A stretch of DNA of 64,000 nt from Nereocystis luetkeana (GCA_031213475.1 JARUPZ010000013.1:9464794-9528793), one strand, 5' to 3'. Positions 32,978 to 45,045 are shown, counted from the stretch's first letter. Program-made: numbers and translations. The notes: a model not told the origin generated them from the sequence alone.

Positions 32978-34739
32978 GTCTGAGGGGTGTTTCCTCTTCA
33001 GTCCGAGTTTTTACGTTTTCCGTACGACGAACAGCATGTCGACTGTTCCAAAGCCGCACTCTTCCTCGGGGAGGTTTCCCCGAGCCTCTCAGAAGGCGCT
33101 ACGAAGGCGGAAGGCAACGAATTTAAACAACACCCTACGCGGCTATATTACTGTTTAACGTTCCTTCCGACAACGTGCAGGGCATTATTCATTCAGGTTA
33201 AAAAATGTGACCCTATTCGTTGAAGGCCGCCAGTCTGATCCATCCAAAACTGTACTCCTACTTGCGTATACTCAATTAAATACGCACTACCACCCTTTCC
33301 CCAAATATCGCACCTGTTATTATAGCGCCATCAGGTTACACATTGCTATCTTCATTCAATATGCGTCCTACTCCGCTTCTACATTCCACCCCTACGCCGT
33401 GTAACATGACCATGCTTCGTCCTCAAATCTCCCCCTGGCGGCCTGGTGGGCTTGCAGCGCGAACCTGTATCGGTACACTCGGCGTGAGATCGCCACTCGA
33501 GTAGTCACCGATAGGATCTTGAACAGGTTCTCGTTTCAGACACCGTTTCTGGCCAAGGATCCCCAGTTCGTTCCTCCGGCGATGCTCGCCGCCAACTGAT
33601 CCATGAAGTCGCTACCTTCCTTTCCGAGGCGCCCGACGGTTTCACCGCACGAGTGACAAGCAAGCGTGGGTGGCTACGCTCGTCACCTGTCCTGAAAGAG
33701 CGCAGTGGTTGCGTGTTCGGGCCTCAGCAGTAGTGACAGTTGATCCGTCTCGACCAGCGCTGCCAACCCGCATGTGGATCCTCATTTCGAGGTCTGCATG
33801 CGTGACGTCGAGGAGGATTCCTTGTCGCGTCATTCTGAGAACTAAGCGTCTCGGAGGTCTCACTCCCGATCACTATTCCATGCGGAGGTTATTGTCGGCA
33901 TCCAAGGGCGCTCCGCGTTCCACTTGATGGGGGGATGGGCAATCGCCTGAAGGTGTGGGACAGCGCGTGGGCTAGCGGCTGATGCTGGTGTACCTGCGCG
34001 CGTGCTCGGTTGGCGTGCAGCGAATACCTCGCGGTATTGGCTGGCTGCTGGTTACCATTCCCTCGGTCGGGGAAAATTGAGGTAAGCCCTTTGGAACAAA
34101 CCAAGAGCATCGCTGAAAAAGGAGCACAGCAAGGTTGTATAGGTTGGGCTCCTCTCATGTGTCATCATCATCAGCTCAAACGTTTCGTGGGAGCCAGTGG
34201 TCACAAAAATTGCCGACTGCAGCAGCTGAGTGCTCTCCTCCTACTCAATGACTGCGGCAAATTGCAGTGCACCTCCCACCACCGGCCACCCTCCCTCCGG
34301 CCATTCCCATGGAAGTCCTCCTCCATATCTGCCGGGTGGCGAGGCCGAGTTCTTGCCGGCCATTGGGGGTGACACCTACTACATGGCTGCGGGTCTGGGT
34401 ATCCACTCACATAGCATTCCGCACGGTCCAGCATTGCAGCTAGGGTGCGAGTGCTGTCGGTGGGGGCACGGGGTGCATGCCCACAATGATCTCGCCGCCG
34501 AATCCCCGGTCGAGTCCTCCAGGACCCGCCCGAAGCAGGTGCAGAGAGATTCAGCCCGGTTTCCCGCGGTCTGACCGCTCTTTGTGACGCACCGAGCAGC
34601 ACCTCCCGGCTGTAGCTGCCCCCTTTTCTGACATGTCACTCTCCAGCGCCGAATCCGTTCCCTCCGGCGCGGCTGTCAATGCCGTCATAACAAAAGGGAG
34701 CGTGTCGTTCCTCTCCAACGCTATTTGCACCCCGAAGGT

Positions 34740-35015
34740 CTATATCGTCAGGCGTTCTTCACCTTCAGCGCCAAGACTCGCCAGAGGTTCTCGGACGCGA
34801 GGTTTGATGCCAAATCGTGTTTTCACAAGTCTGAGCAAGACATCCTGCGGTTGGGAAGCGTGCGCAGCGAACAGCATACGGTAGTGGACGGCAATTTCTT
34901 CCCATAGCATAGGTCGGGGGAAATCGAGGTATTCACCTCGAGGGAGGCCCAGCGCACCGCTACAGAAGAGCAGCAACAACGAGGAACTTGGGCTCCTGCC
35001 GAGAGCGCGTACCAT
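34740..35015 (-). CDS. Unrecognised open frame, 91 codons
   Basis: I do not recognise this protein. The N-terminus has a hydrophobic Ser/Leu stretch (RSPSSSLLLLFCSGALG, residues about 7-23) resembling a signal sequence. It is followed by a Pro- and aromatic-containing part (EYLDFPRPMLWEEIAVHYRM) and an amphipathic stretch (DVLLRLVKTRFGIKPRVREP). A diverged copy may lie at 33889-34158 on the same strand (AMLLVCSKGLTSIFPD against ALGLPRGEYLDFPRP), which would suggest a decayed duplicated gene. No upstream promoter or splice sites could be defined. Confidence 0.15.
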   Translation of the reverse strand: MVRALGRSPSSSLLLLFCSGALGLPRGEYLDFPRPMLWEEIAVHYRMLFAAHASQPQDVLLRLVKTRFGIKPRVREPLASLGAEGEERLTI

Positions 35016-36348
35016 GAGCTCAATGTGCTGTAAGCACCGGTAATCGCGTCACTGGCTGGCCCCGGTCCAGAAACCCGCTGAAAGAGGGCAGCGAGGTGCA
35101 ATGCCCTCCTCACCGCCGCCCACCTTTCCCCATGCCCGGCCATGGCCAGCCTTCTAGTCAAGGCCGCCGGGCGGGGAGGTCGGTATCCTTCCGCCCTCGC
35201 CAAACGACACGCGGCGCAGGGGCTCGGTGGGGATGCCCTTCGGTGAGGTGTTCTGCTCAATCAGAGCAAGCAGCGGGCGTGCACCAAGCCTCCGTGTGTG
35301 CACGAAATGGGTACCTATCGTGGTGGTCCTCTTACACCCCAGCAGAATCATCGAGAACCCGTCCGCAATAAATACACAATTCGTTGGCGTCCCCCTACCC
35401 TCGCCTTTGGGTGAGCTGACCGCCGTCGCCTTGGCCCACGATCGCTTCGTTGTCTGAAGGCAGTGATCGCTAAAGTATCTCCAACTGTAGCTGGTGATCC
35501 TCGGTAGTAGTTTTGAACGGTGGGACGTTCTCCAGCGGGACGGGGGCTGCATTATCTCGTATGGCCACCCAGAACCTACTGGCTGCGTTAACGGATACCC
35601 CCTCTGCACTTTCTACCACGCTTCTCCTGAGGACGATGCAGCCGGAGGAAATAAAAGAAGCTTGTCCTCCATGTACCAGTCACGGACCCCACACCCGCGG
35701 ATACCCGTGTCGCAGAGGGGTCGTGCTACGTCTTCCTTCTCGGAAGCTCTCTGCTTCTCACCCTGTGGCACTCTACCTTTTCTGGAACAGCGTGGGTCCG
35801 CCGCGAGAGCCGGAGCTCGGGTGCGTCCACTCGTTGCCTGATCACACAATCTCCCTTCGTGTCTGCAGACCTGCCGATAGCGGAACTCTGTTGAAGGAGG
35901 GGGGTTATATCCACCTGGTGATGGTGCTGCTGTTCATGTAAGGCCGGGCTTAGGCACGTGACTTGGCCTTCTCCACCAGCGCATCCTGCTCTAAGAATTT
36001 CGCCCTCACAAATCCTAGAGCGCAACGGCGGTGTACGTCGCGCGAACGAGGCGTTTTCACGTGGGCAGTCCCCTCGACCAGCCCGTCGTAAACGTTGCAA
36101 GTTGGTCGTCGTTTCCTCTAGCTCCTTGTGGTCCTTGTTGGTTCTCCTCCTGCTCCCCCAGCCAGCACCTCGTGCCGCGCAACCGAGAGCACCTCCAGCA
36201 TAATGTCATCGCTGTGCTGATGAAACATCATCCTATCGGCCTCGTTGACTGTTAAAGTCGCACCGGCAAGCCGGCTACCACAGGTTGGCACCCGCTCCGA
36301 CTCGGAGTGCGGTGTAGCACGGGAGGTGGAGTCGGTGAGGGAAGATCC

Positions 36349-37053
36349 CTAGGCGGACCATGCGAGCCGCCAAGGCCTCGTGGCATACGCAGCAGTCGTC
36401 TGAGGCCGTTTTGTACGGGAGTCGGCGGTGGTGGCCATGGCAGCGACGGAGGCGATAGGGGCGTCGGCGCGAGTCCCCACCTCCTTCCCTTCGACGTTCT
36501 TGCGAGTGTCGGCTGTGGTAGTCTTGGTAGCGCCAACGGCGCCGTCCTGACCGCTGCCTGTGATTACGATTCCAGGACCACACCCGATGTTAAGAGTGGG
36601 GTCGCTACTGAAGTGCGAGAAGCTGTTTGTCTGGCGGACGATGGGGTAGTCGGCGGGGATTGCAAAGCCGTCGGATAGGACGATGCGGGCACAGAGACGA
36701 CTGGTCTGGGGGCTGCAAAAATATGATTGGGGCTGCCCTTTGGATCGAGTCTGCTGTGGGCCCGGCACGAACACCGTCGGTCGCGCTGTAGGCGATATGG
36801 CATGTCGAAGCGACTGCTGCGGAGGCGGCTGCAGGATTACAGGAACTCCTCTGGAAGTTGATAGCTGATCTCCTGGCAAAATGAATTTGTAAGAAGACAC
36901 ACTCATATTTGGATGCGGCGGTCGAGATGACCCTAGCTCCCTGATTTTCTGCGTCGCGGGTGGTTGCCGGCGTTTCGAGGTCAACTTTACGGGCGGCTCC
37001 AATCCGGCCATTGTTATAGACGGTGAGCCCGGCAACTCAAGAGCGCCGATCAA
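36349..37053 (-). CDS. Unrecognised open frame, 234 codons
   Basis: The longest frame in the window not explained by a simple repeat. Composition is Pro/Ser/Thr/Gln-rich in the first two thirds (segments PPVKLTSKRRQPPATQK, VILQPPPQQSLRHA), then Ala/Thr/Arg-rich. No catalytic motif, membrane segment or signal peptide is seen. In an overlapping frame (36275-36583, minus) a cysteine/histidine cluster reads CCVCHEAL...FPHRLHLPCY, reminiscent of a damaged RING-type C-x2-C ... H-x2-H-x2-C pattern. The two frames may be parts of one old frameshifted gene. GC-rich composition also permits a chance frame. Confidence 0.18.
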   Translation of the reverse strand: MIGALELPGSPSITMAGLEPPVKLTSKRRQPPATQKIRELGSSRPPHPNMSVSSYKFILPGDQLSTSRGVPVILQPPPQQSLRHAISPTARPTVFVPGPQQTRSKGQPQSYFCSPQTSRLCARIVLSDGFAIPADYPIVRQTNSFSHFSSDPTLNIGCGPGIVITGSGQDGAVGATKTTTADTRKNVEGKEVGTRADAPIASVAAMATTADSRTKRPQTTAAYATRPWRLAWSA

Positions 37054-37140
37054 AAAACCTCGTCCAGACCGGTGATGCTAGCTAGCGGCGCCAGGCCTGG
37101 TCGTTCATGCCGTGCCTCTTCCTGAAGCGGTGAACATTCT

Positions 37141-37809
37141 ATGGCGAGTGGGCTTGACCACTCAAGCAAAGGGGGGTCGTCAGGGGTGACCCCGATCCCG
37201 TGGTCACCGATTGTGGCGACGACGACCATACTGGCTGCAAACGTGTTGCCAACGACGTCAGCCGTGTCATGGTCGGCTGCTGAGGGGAGACCTTGTGCGT
37301 CGGCCCAATGGGATGCTGCCCGTCCGTCCGTTCGCTCGATAGCCAACGCTGCGGTGGCAGGAGCCATCCGGGTGCACGCCCCCGTTCTGGTAGAGATAAG
37401 GCCCTTCGCAGGTTCAATCGTCATAACCTGCCGCCATTCGCCGGTGGCAATTCCTGCCCCTGCGGACGACCATAGTGGTACGGCCGCCCTGTCAGGAACT
37501 CTACCGGTGTGGTACCGCTATCAGGGTGGTGGTGACTCCTTCCCTCCCCTGTCCCAGCTCTATCCCCACGGGACGGATATACCTCTTGCGGTACCAGGCA
37601 TTCTCCTGAACAGTGTCAACTTCCATTTGGTCATGGAGTCCCTATTGCCGCACCCCCATGAGTTAAAAAAAATCTCGGGATCCGGGTGTTGCGCCCGTCC
37701 CTACCCCGCCGTGAGATCGGCCACCGCCGAGCGCTGGTCGGCACCCCAGCTGGCTCCTCGCAGGAGTGGCGTCCCTCAAGAGTTCCCCTTGAATAAGGCT
37801 CCCGGGTGA
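37141..37809 (+). CDS. Unrecognised open frame, 222 codons
   Basis: Begins MASGLDHSSKGGSSG and is rich in Ala, Pro, Val, Ser and Gly, with a moderately hydrophobic segment PWSPIVATTTILAANVLPTT (residues about 20-40). No known domain recognised. It overlaps frames of 92-128 codons on the other strand. No splice sites or neighbours support it. Listed because it is one of the longest non-repeat frames; it may be a by-product of high GC. Confidence 0.13.
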   Translation: MASGLDHSSKGGSSGVTPIPWSPIVATTTILAANVLPTTSAVSWSAAEGRPCASAQWDAARPSVRSIANAAVAGAIRVHAPVLVEIRPFAGSIVITCRHSPVAIPAPADDHSGTAALSGTLPVWYRYQGGGDSFPPLSQLYPHGTDIPLAVPGILLNSVNFHLVMESLLPHPHELKKISGSGCCARPYPAVRSATAERWSAPQLAPRRSGVPQEFPLNKAPG

Positions 37810-40800
37810 AAACCGAGTGCCTTTGAGACAGCGGATTGAAGTCCAGGGAGACCGGTGCTGCGTCCGGCGATAAAGGGGGAGAAGCCCTTGTCCCACTCTG
37901 AGCACCGTCGCCTGTGAGAAGCACCCGGCAGTCCTGGTGACTCCGTCTAGGCGCGGACCTCGCCAAGAGCCCCGTCTGGAAGGAGCTTCGCTGTACGTCG
38001 AGCATCGTGAGGTCCATGACCTGAGTTCCAAGCGCCCGGTGTCGCTCCCATGGATGGGTTGGTGCCCTACTATCAGCTTATCTACTTGTATGGGGCGCTC
38101 AGTACCTCTGTTGGCTCCTCGCGGGCGTGCTTCCCCCTAAACTCCCCCTCCGAACAAGTAGCTTGTTCCACGGCGGGCATCTTGAGGCCCCGAAGTCGAA
38201 GCATAATTTTGTCTGGTGTTGCTTTTTTTCGTAGGCATCAGACGAACCCTTCCCCACTCTCCACAACGATTAATTTACTTTTTGCAAGACAAAATGACTT
38301 CATTAAAAATTGGCGGGGGCGATAAACTAGATAGGTGTGTTTGCGGACGTAGAGTATAGCTTCGGGGATTTCAGAGGCGAGATCTAGCAGCATCAAAGAA
38401 AGAGCCGCAATTCCCCGGAGTGCCGTACCGTAAGAATGTGGGACGCATGTTCTATGTTTCCTCACGGCACCAGCCGAGAAGAATCGCTCCGCCGACTTAG
38501 GTATTTGTGTTTCGCTACTGTAGGATCGGCGATCTGTCTTTTTGAACAAAACGCCGTCGCGTCACAGGCACCGGTGCCTTGCCTGCCCTGTGCTGTGCGC
38601 TTCACAGCACGAATGGTACCCGCACCGACAGCACACCAAGCCTACGAATATATCACATGTTTTCTTGCCAATGGTGGACGTTTTGGGCGTAGTGCTCCTC
38701 TCATGCACCACAACGAGGGGCAACACTCCATGTCACAGCCTTTGGCCGCTAATGTTGTCCCTTGTAGGCAAGTCATTCATCCGTGGTCGCACAGGCCCTT
38801 TCCAACACAGGCAAGCTATTATTGTTTGTTTGGTGTTTCTGAATGTTCCACATTTGTTTTTATAAATTTTGCGATGCATCGACCTTGAGCCACACACAGC
38901 GCTAACGAACTGCGTAGATGAAGTAGAGGTAAGCTCCCCTACGTTACATGAAGGGGGACGTTCGTTGCGACCGTGGTGATCCCTTGACGACAGATTTTTG
39001 TTTGTAGTAGCGGAAACACCAAAAATCCCCCAGTTCGAGCCAAAACTCTTGCGTTTTCTACTCTACATCCATTTTCCCGAAAGGCGGGGATCGGGGTAAA
39101 ACCGACCTACCTAGTACATACACCATATCAGGTAATCACCATTCTTGCGAACAACGTTCGAGTCGTGGCTTTAAGCTTCCGGGACTTAACCTCGGGTCCC
39201 CTACTGGAACTGCCGACCTCGAGGGAAAAAATGGTGCGCAACAACTCAGTTTTGTTCACCAAAGAGGTGCCGCGCTGATTCTCCGGCCCAAACTAGTTCG
39301 ATCGAAAACACGATTGACCTCAGCAACAGACGACGAGCGCATTAAGACTTACTTGTCGCCACATGATTTTCGACCGCAGTAACATTCACCCGGAACAACT
39401 TCGAGGTTCCTTATACGTATCAGGTGTCATGTATTGCCTCGTCGCGGGGTCCCTTAAGGCTGTGGTTCCGCGCGGGCAAGTTTGGTAGTGTCGAGTGTGT
39501 CATTCTTCGGATTTTCTTCCGATGTTTTCTTGAGAATCAAGTCGTGGGCTTGGAAATGAAGAGGCCGCCTTTGTTGACAGTCTTGCACACGTGTCATCCA
39601 AAGGCTGAATGCAGACGTAATCTTCAGCCGATGTCGGAAGCGAGGTCACGTGGCATCGAGGACTAATCTACATGCTCCCGGTGGGATTCATGTAGGATGT
39701 TGCACTGCTATGTATGTTGCATCATTGCACCAGCCGGCATTTGCCTCTACCAACTTGTGTCTCTAGGGGCTTCAGGTATCTCGAACTGTGTCAGGATCCC
39801 CGGCAAAAGTTTCGACGTTGTATGAGGCTATTATTGCTTGTCCCTTTAGGCCACAACCACCAAACACGATGTATGCCGGCCGGCGCCGGGCGTTGTGGGC
39901 GTAATACTTATCTCACACACCACGCATAGAGCGCAGTGCTCGATACTACGAGTAGCCAAAGCCATTTTCGAGCGGCCTTGCGGTTCATGTTCTTCGGTTT
40001 TATACCCTTAACCTGGCCCCGTGTCAGCGGCCATTTCGGCCACCACCGCCGCCTCCTCCATTACCATCCCCCGGTGGGAACCGCTACCCCCGATACTGCT
40101 GTTACCCGAGCCCATTCCCTGATGGGCACGGCCAAGGCTCCACCCCCGGTGATCTCGGCTGTCGGGGCGCCTCTGGAACGAGTGAAGGTTGTTGTCCTCT
40201 GATGGAGACGACGGCCAGTAAACTACTTTTGCCGCATTCTCCTCCACGCGCGGAATGTCAACGACTTGGGCAAACGTTGTAGTGCTGTGCCTTTGCGCCA
40301 CGTATGAATCGCCCCTCCCATTGTGATCCACTTGAACAGGCAAAGAGCGACTCCAAGAGAGCGTAGAGGTGGGTTGTGCCCTTTTCCGCGACATCGGTGG
40401 TTTCGTCTTTCGAAGACACCGTCTGGGGAGCATTGGCCATGCCGGCCACGCTGGCAGATAGGAAGGATTGGTCACTGTCCCTCGCGTTAGGCCTCATGAG
40501 TTAGGGATGGGGGCGAGGTGAGAGGAGCTAAGCCCTGACGAGCGGGGGCCCGGATGGACGACCGTGTTAACGGTGCAAGTGAGGCCAGTATATTCCATGA
40601 CGTGACCAGAGTGGTTGCCGACGTCTTGGTCGGTTCGGTGCCCTCGCAGTCACGGCACCAGAGGACCACTCGTGACCTTCGAAAGGGCGTATCCCCATCG
40701 TGAGCGGTTGGTTACTGCCACCCGTCGAGTCTCGCCCATTAGGGCGCTTCTGGAGGGCGAGAAGCCACAGTCATGACGTCCGCAGGGCAGCGGTCAACTT

Positions 40801-40946
40801 CTGCGATATACGGGCCCATCCCCTCCTGTCGTGCCCTGCGTCCGAAGTGTGATCGCCTCGGGGGTGGAGCTGAATCTCTCGGCGTCGTCTCACGCTCGTT
40901 AGGCCTCGACGATGTCCGACTCGTTTCTGCGACCAGAGGACGTTTA

Positions 40947-40968
40947 GTTTATATATGTATATATATAT
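40947..40968. repeat. (AT)-rich microsatellite
   Basis: TTTATATATGTATATATATA; short. Confidence 0.85.
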
Positions 40969-42654
40969 TCGTCTTTGGCTAGAGATGATGTTCAACCCGC
41001 ACACTAGGGCCGTCTTGAACCGGAAGAGTAGCGAGTCCCAGTCCCCCAGAGGGGTGACATCAGCGAGGGCAGAAGGCAGCGATGACGACCACTGCTGCTG
41101 CAGTTGACGCTGGTGTGCCGCGTCGGTTAGGGTTTGCTGCGTGCTGTCTTTGCTGGTGAAGTTGTTCCGTCGCGTCTGGTGCAATCGGCTGGGGGGGCCA
41201 TTGTTGCTGCTGCTGCTGCTCTGCGCCGGGCCAAACCATCTGAAGGTCGGCCTTGACGATGGCGTGTTGGACGGGTGGGTGTAAGAGAAGGAAAGACACT
41301 CGAGGAAGGATTGGGCAGGGGCGACCTAGAGAAGACCTGCAGCATGGAGGCATTAGTGAAGCTCGTGTACCCAACAATGGGGGAGAACAAATGGCAAAAG
41401 GGGCGATTCCGGCACTATACGACTGTATGGTGAACAATGGGCAAAACCGAACAGTGGTTACGGCGACCTGGCGCACTAAGCGGTGACGACTACGAGCCGA
41501 AGGCTTGCGGGTATGGACCGGGAAGGTACGAGCGGAAGGCTGCCGGATATGGTCGGGGAAGCGTGGTATGGAAGGAGAAAGACTGTATATAGGGGCCGCA
41601 CTATCCGCTACTGCACCCGTAGTACTGGCAAGCGTATGCATCATGTCAACAGCGGCGGTGGCCTTACTAACAGGTATTGACAGTAGCGTTCCTTCCTAAC
41701 TCAGCCTTCCGTGTCACCGAGTGAGAGGCGGGATAAACGTTTCGACGGGTGTTTTGCCATCCTGTTAGGTCCGCCAACGATCGAGCGTACGTTTTAAGCA
41801 AGCGAACCCATAAAATAAAAAGTTACTAGAAGCGCGCGGAGCCGAGGCTAGCGAGATTTCGGTGCACCAGGCACCCGCAGCACATGACCCTTGGTCAAAA
41901 GCGACAGTTGTAAACGAGGCGGGCAGTGTGTCGGTATCCGACTGTCCGTACCAAGACGGAGTCTAAATTTTTCAGCCAACGGGCGATCGGAGTGCCGCCC
42001 AAGGTCGTCCCGTCCAGGGAAAGCCGAGAGCGGGGTATGTTGACCGAGGCTCAGCAGTGCGAGGTATGCTGCTTGGCAACGCTCAACCGCGCTCTTTGCG
42101 AGGTGCAGAGAGCAGAGACGGTGGCAATTTGCGCTCGATCTGGCTGGGCGAGGGGTACACAGGTCAGAAACGATGAGGCCTTGAAGACCAGGTCGCAACA
42201 CCCGAACACAACCGAGGCGCACCTTCTTTCGCCGGGGACATCGAGGGTCGCCGTGTGGGGCAGGCGTGTCACTATCGTGCGGCCGCGGACGGTCTGGCGG
42301 CGGTCGAGAGGTCCGGGGCCCCGCGGCTTGTACGATAACGGGCATGGGTGCTGTAAAGATTGAAACGACCACTACACTTTAATACTACACGAGCAAGGGT
42401 ATGAAATACATGGTCCCAAAGATGACCCAACGTATATTATGGTCTTGGACAGATTGGTGTGAGACAGAGAGGTGCGACCTGTGGCGTTGAGCCTTTGAGA
42501 GCCATACGAAGGGGGTACGAGCCACAGGACCCAGATCCATTCGTACAACTAACTGCTGCGTATCTTCTAGATCGTCCCCTCGACAGAAGTGAGAGGACGT
42601 ATGTATATAGCTCTAGTGGTGGTTGATTTGCTTCGCTGTGTGCAACAGCGTTGT

Positions 42655-42751
42655 TTCACCCCTTTAGAGCCGCAGTCCCGTTTGGGGACAAAACTACTTG
42701 AAATTTGACTGGTTTGTCCCCAGAACGGGACTGCGGTTCTAAAAGGGTTAA
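42655..42751. mobile_element. Family B MITE, copy
   Basis: 97 bp. Starts TTCACCCCTTTAGAGCCGC, ends GCGGTTCTAAAAGGGTTAA, with GTTTGGGGACAAAACTACTTG in the loop side. It is nearly identical to the copy at 54270, so the two belong to one recent subfamily. Confidence 0.92.
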
Positions 42752-43450
42752 AGACATGTTGCCTCATTGCTCATTGCCTATCTGGCACTGAACTGTATGC
42801 CATCGCTTGACCCATACGCTTATACCCGCACGTTTACACCTTGGAAGGGCGGTCGAGACTTAGATACCACTGTTTGAACCCTGGCTCCGAGCCGCATCTT
42901 TTGGCTCGTGTTAGCGTCGTCGCGACATCGTTATACGTGGAACACGGCACGCACAACAACAGTCTAGTCCGGCAGAAACTCTGCACTATTAGGCAACACG
43001 AATACAACCATCGTACCTACGACGTGGAGCGCTGTATTACGGGTTGGCGATTCGCGTTTGTCCCAGCTCGTACCTGGTGTGTACGCTTAGGCCCGATTGC
43101 CGATGACCGGACAATACACGGTACATATGTCGATGCAAGTGCGAGGTCATGGCCAGGTGAACTTGAATGAGAACCTTCAACCAGAAGAGAAGTCGACGAG
43201 ATGGCGTGTTGATCCCAAGCCACAAAGTTGATTGTGTCCAGCCGACAGAGCTCTCGAAGGGCATGGTGTTACAGGAGAGAGAGTAAGAAGAAGGAGGAGA
43301 GTGAGCCGGTACGGTGCTTGTGCTCGCCGCTCAGAAGAAGATGATATATGACCTCGAAATAAAATCCAGTGGAGATATCACCCCAATACCTCACGAGGAT
43401 CCTGAGCTATTTCCCGGGCCATTCTACTGGTATTCCGGGTCCAACTTAAC
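42752..43450. other. Spacer, no recognised gene
   Basis: Short frames on both strands (109 codons at 42841-43170) without recognised motifs. Sequence just before 43450 becomes GGAAG-rich. Confidence 0.4.
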
Positions 43451-43454
43451 CTTA

Positions 43455-43710
43455 ATATTCAGTGAATGGGTGGAAGTAGACTGGAAGTTTCTACTCGGCT
43501 TCATTCAGCTTCAAAAACTTGCATTTTACTACCAAAGCTCTTATTCAAATTCCGAATGACTTCCAAATGGAAGTTGAATCGAAGTCAAATGGAAGGGTTG
43601 AAAGTTGAATGGAAGTACATGCAAGCTAAAGTGGAAGTACATGGTAGTTTTGATGAAAGCAGATGCAACCTTTGGAAGCTTCCATGTAAGTATGACGGAA
43701 GCCCATGAAA
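43455..43710 (-). repeat. CTTCCA satellite, inverted left arm
   Basis: Rich in TGGAAGT/GGAAGTT words on plus (for example AATGGAAGTTGAA, AAATGGAAGGGTTGAA, GAATGGAAGTACATG), the reverse complement of the motif filling 43740-45045. The polarity switch occurs around 43675-43690, at GGAAGCTTCC. Confidence 0.8.
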
Positions 43711-45045
43711 GACAAACTTCCAAGTATTTCTGCGATAACTTCCATCTACGTCCGTAGAAGCTTCCGTCCACTTCTATGTGTGCACGCATGACTTTCACTT
43801 ACTTTCACCCACTCTCAGCCTTTCCATTGAGCTTCCAATGCCTCCATTTGACATATATTTGTCCAGAAACGTCGGTCTACTTCCGCAGAAACTTCCATTT
43901 ACTCTCGTGTACTCCAATATACGAGGAAAACTTCTACCCACTCCCACCCACATCCATCCACTTCCATCCGCTTTCCTTAAACCTCCAAAACATGCCCATA
44001 GACTTAATATGGCCACGGAAACTTTCATCTACGTCCGCAGACACTTCCATCAACTCCAACATAAAATATTACCTTCCACCTACTTCCACGTAGTTCCATC
44101 CACTTGCATTCGACTTCCATTCAACTTCAAAAAGTACCTTTTAACTTCCACAACTTCTACTCTACCTAACTTCAATTTCCACGGGAAGTTCTTCGTTTAA
44201 TGTTTATAGACGCTTCCATCCACTCCCGTTTGCAACTGTATCTTCCCGCCGACTTCCACCTACCTCCATCCAGTTCCATCCAACTCACAAAGGTTACACG
44301 TAACTCATATTTACACGAAAACTTACATATTCACCCGCAGAAGCTTATAATATCCACTCCCATACAAACCAGGCGAAAGGCCGACCTACTCCCACGTATT
44401 AAATCCACTGCAACTCATTCAATTTCCAGAGCTTACTTGTATCTCCTCTTTACACGGAACCTTGCATTAGCGTCCGCAGAAGCTCCCATACACTCCCCTA
44501 TGCAACTTGTAAAGCACATCTTCCACCTACTTCAACGTCCTTCCTCCTACTTCTATCCAGTTACATTCAATTTCCAACACATATATTTGGCTTCTATTAC
44601 CATGGAAACCTTTCATCTACGTCCGCAGACGCTTCTATCCACTCCCAAGCACAAGCATACGTCAGCCCCAACTACTTCAACGTACTTCCGTCCACTTCCA
44701 TTCAACAACCAAAATTTACTTTTGACTGCTGCTACTACGGAAAACTTCCATCTACATTCCGCAGATGCATCTATCCACTGTCATCCTCAAGCGCAACTTC
44801 CGCCTAGTTCGACGTACTTGCACCCAATCCCATTCAAGTTCCCTATCTGCCTTTTAAGTTACATAACTTCCATCTAACTTCAATTTCCACGGAAAATCCA
44901 TCTACGAGTACGTGCGTGGAAATTTCTATCCACTGCCATATGCAAGGCCTACTTCCACGTACTTCCATCGACTTCCATCCAACCTCCAAAGCTTATTTGG
45001 TACTACTGCTGTATACACGGATTATAACATCTTCCAAGATTTATT
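43711..45045 (+). repeat. CTTCCA satellite, about 140 bp period with 10 bp sub-repeats
   Basis: A phrase like CATCTACGTCCGCAGA(C/A)GC followed by TTC(C/T)ATCCACTCCC recurs near 43747, 43888, 44033, 44205, 44332, 44468, 44616, 44754 and 44905, giving spacings of about 127-172 bp. Within each unit a decamer of the form CTTCCA(N)3A is repeated (CTTCCACCTA, CTTCCACGTA, CTTCCATCCA). Frames over this region (225 codons at 44200-44877) are translations of the satellite, not genes. Confidence 0.85.

Larger units (their letters stand above)
31500..33115 (-). mobile_element. Non-LTR retrotransposon (LINE type 1), decayed copy
   Basis: Minus-strand remnant. It extends from the RT N-terminal area (EECGFGTVDMLFVV-like at about 33010-33070) through motif A (MCFVDL at about 32960-32977), a motif B-like ELRQGFALSPLLFNVFF (about 32740-32790), and the post-RT QVLYLGGSIQ (about 32366-32400), to the 3' UTR and the CAAGGTACCAGACCGACTA terminal block near 31520-31545. 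Many frameshifts and stops. A poly-C tract sits in the 3' UTR (about 31609-31632). It provides the empty site for the family A MITE of the 11 kb copy. Confidence 0.8.
33116..42640. other. GC-richer block of about 9.5 kb without dispersed repeats; no recognised gene
   Basis: None of the A, B, C, D or E families and no TACC(A/T)GGTA site occurs here, in sharp contrast to both flanks. Long frames overlap on both strands, as expected of GC-rich DNA. I found no RT, integrase, transposase or housekeeping motif. A weak internal duplication is visible: GGTCGGGGAAAATTGAGGTA (about 34065) against GGTCGGGGGAAATCGAGGTA (about 34911), both leading to a GAAAAAGGAGCACAGCAAGG/GAAGAGCAGCAACAACGAGG-like segment. 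Possible readings are an old large retroelement or an intergenic isochore. Notable frames are listed separately. Confidence 0.4.

Noticed and set aside
41060-41644. A 194-codon minus-strand frame as a gene
   Set aside because: It includes CTG/CAG triplet tracts and lies opposite several plus-strand frames in GC-rich DNA, with no motif recognised.
44200-44877. A 225-codon frame with histidine/proline/serine-rich sequence
   Set aside because: It lies wholly within the CTTCCA satellite, whose lack of stop codons in one frame follows from its base composition.
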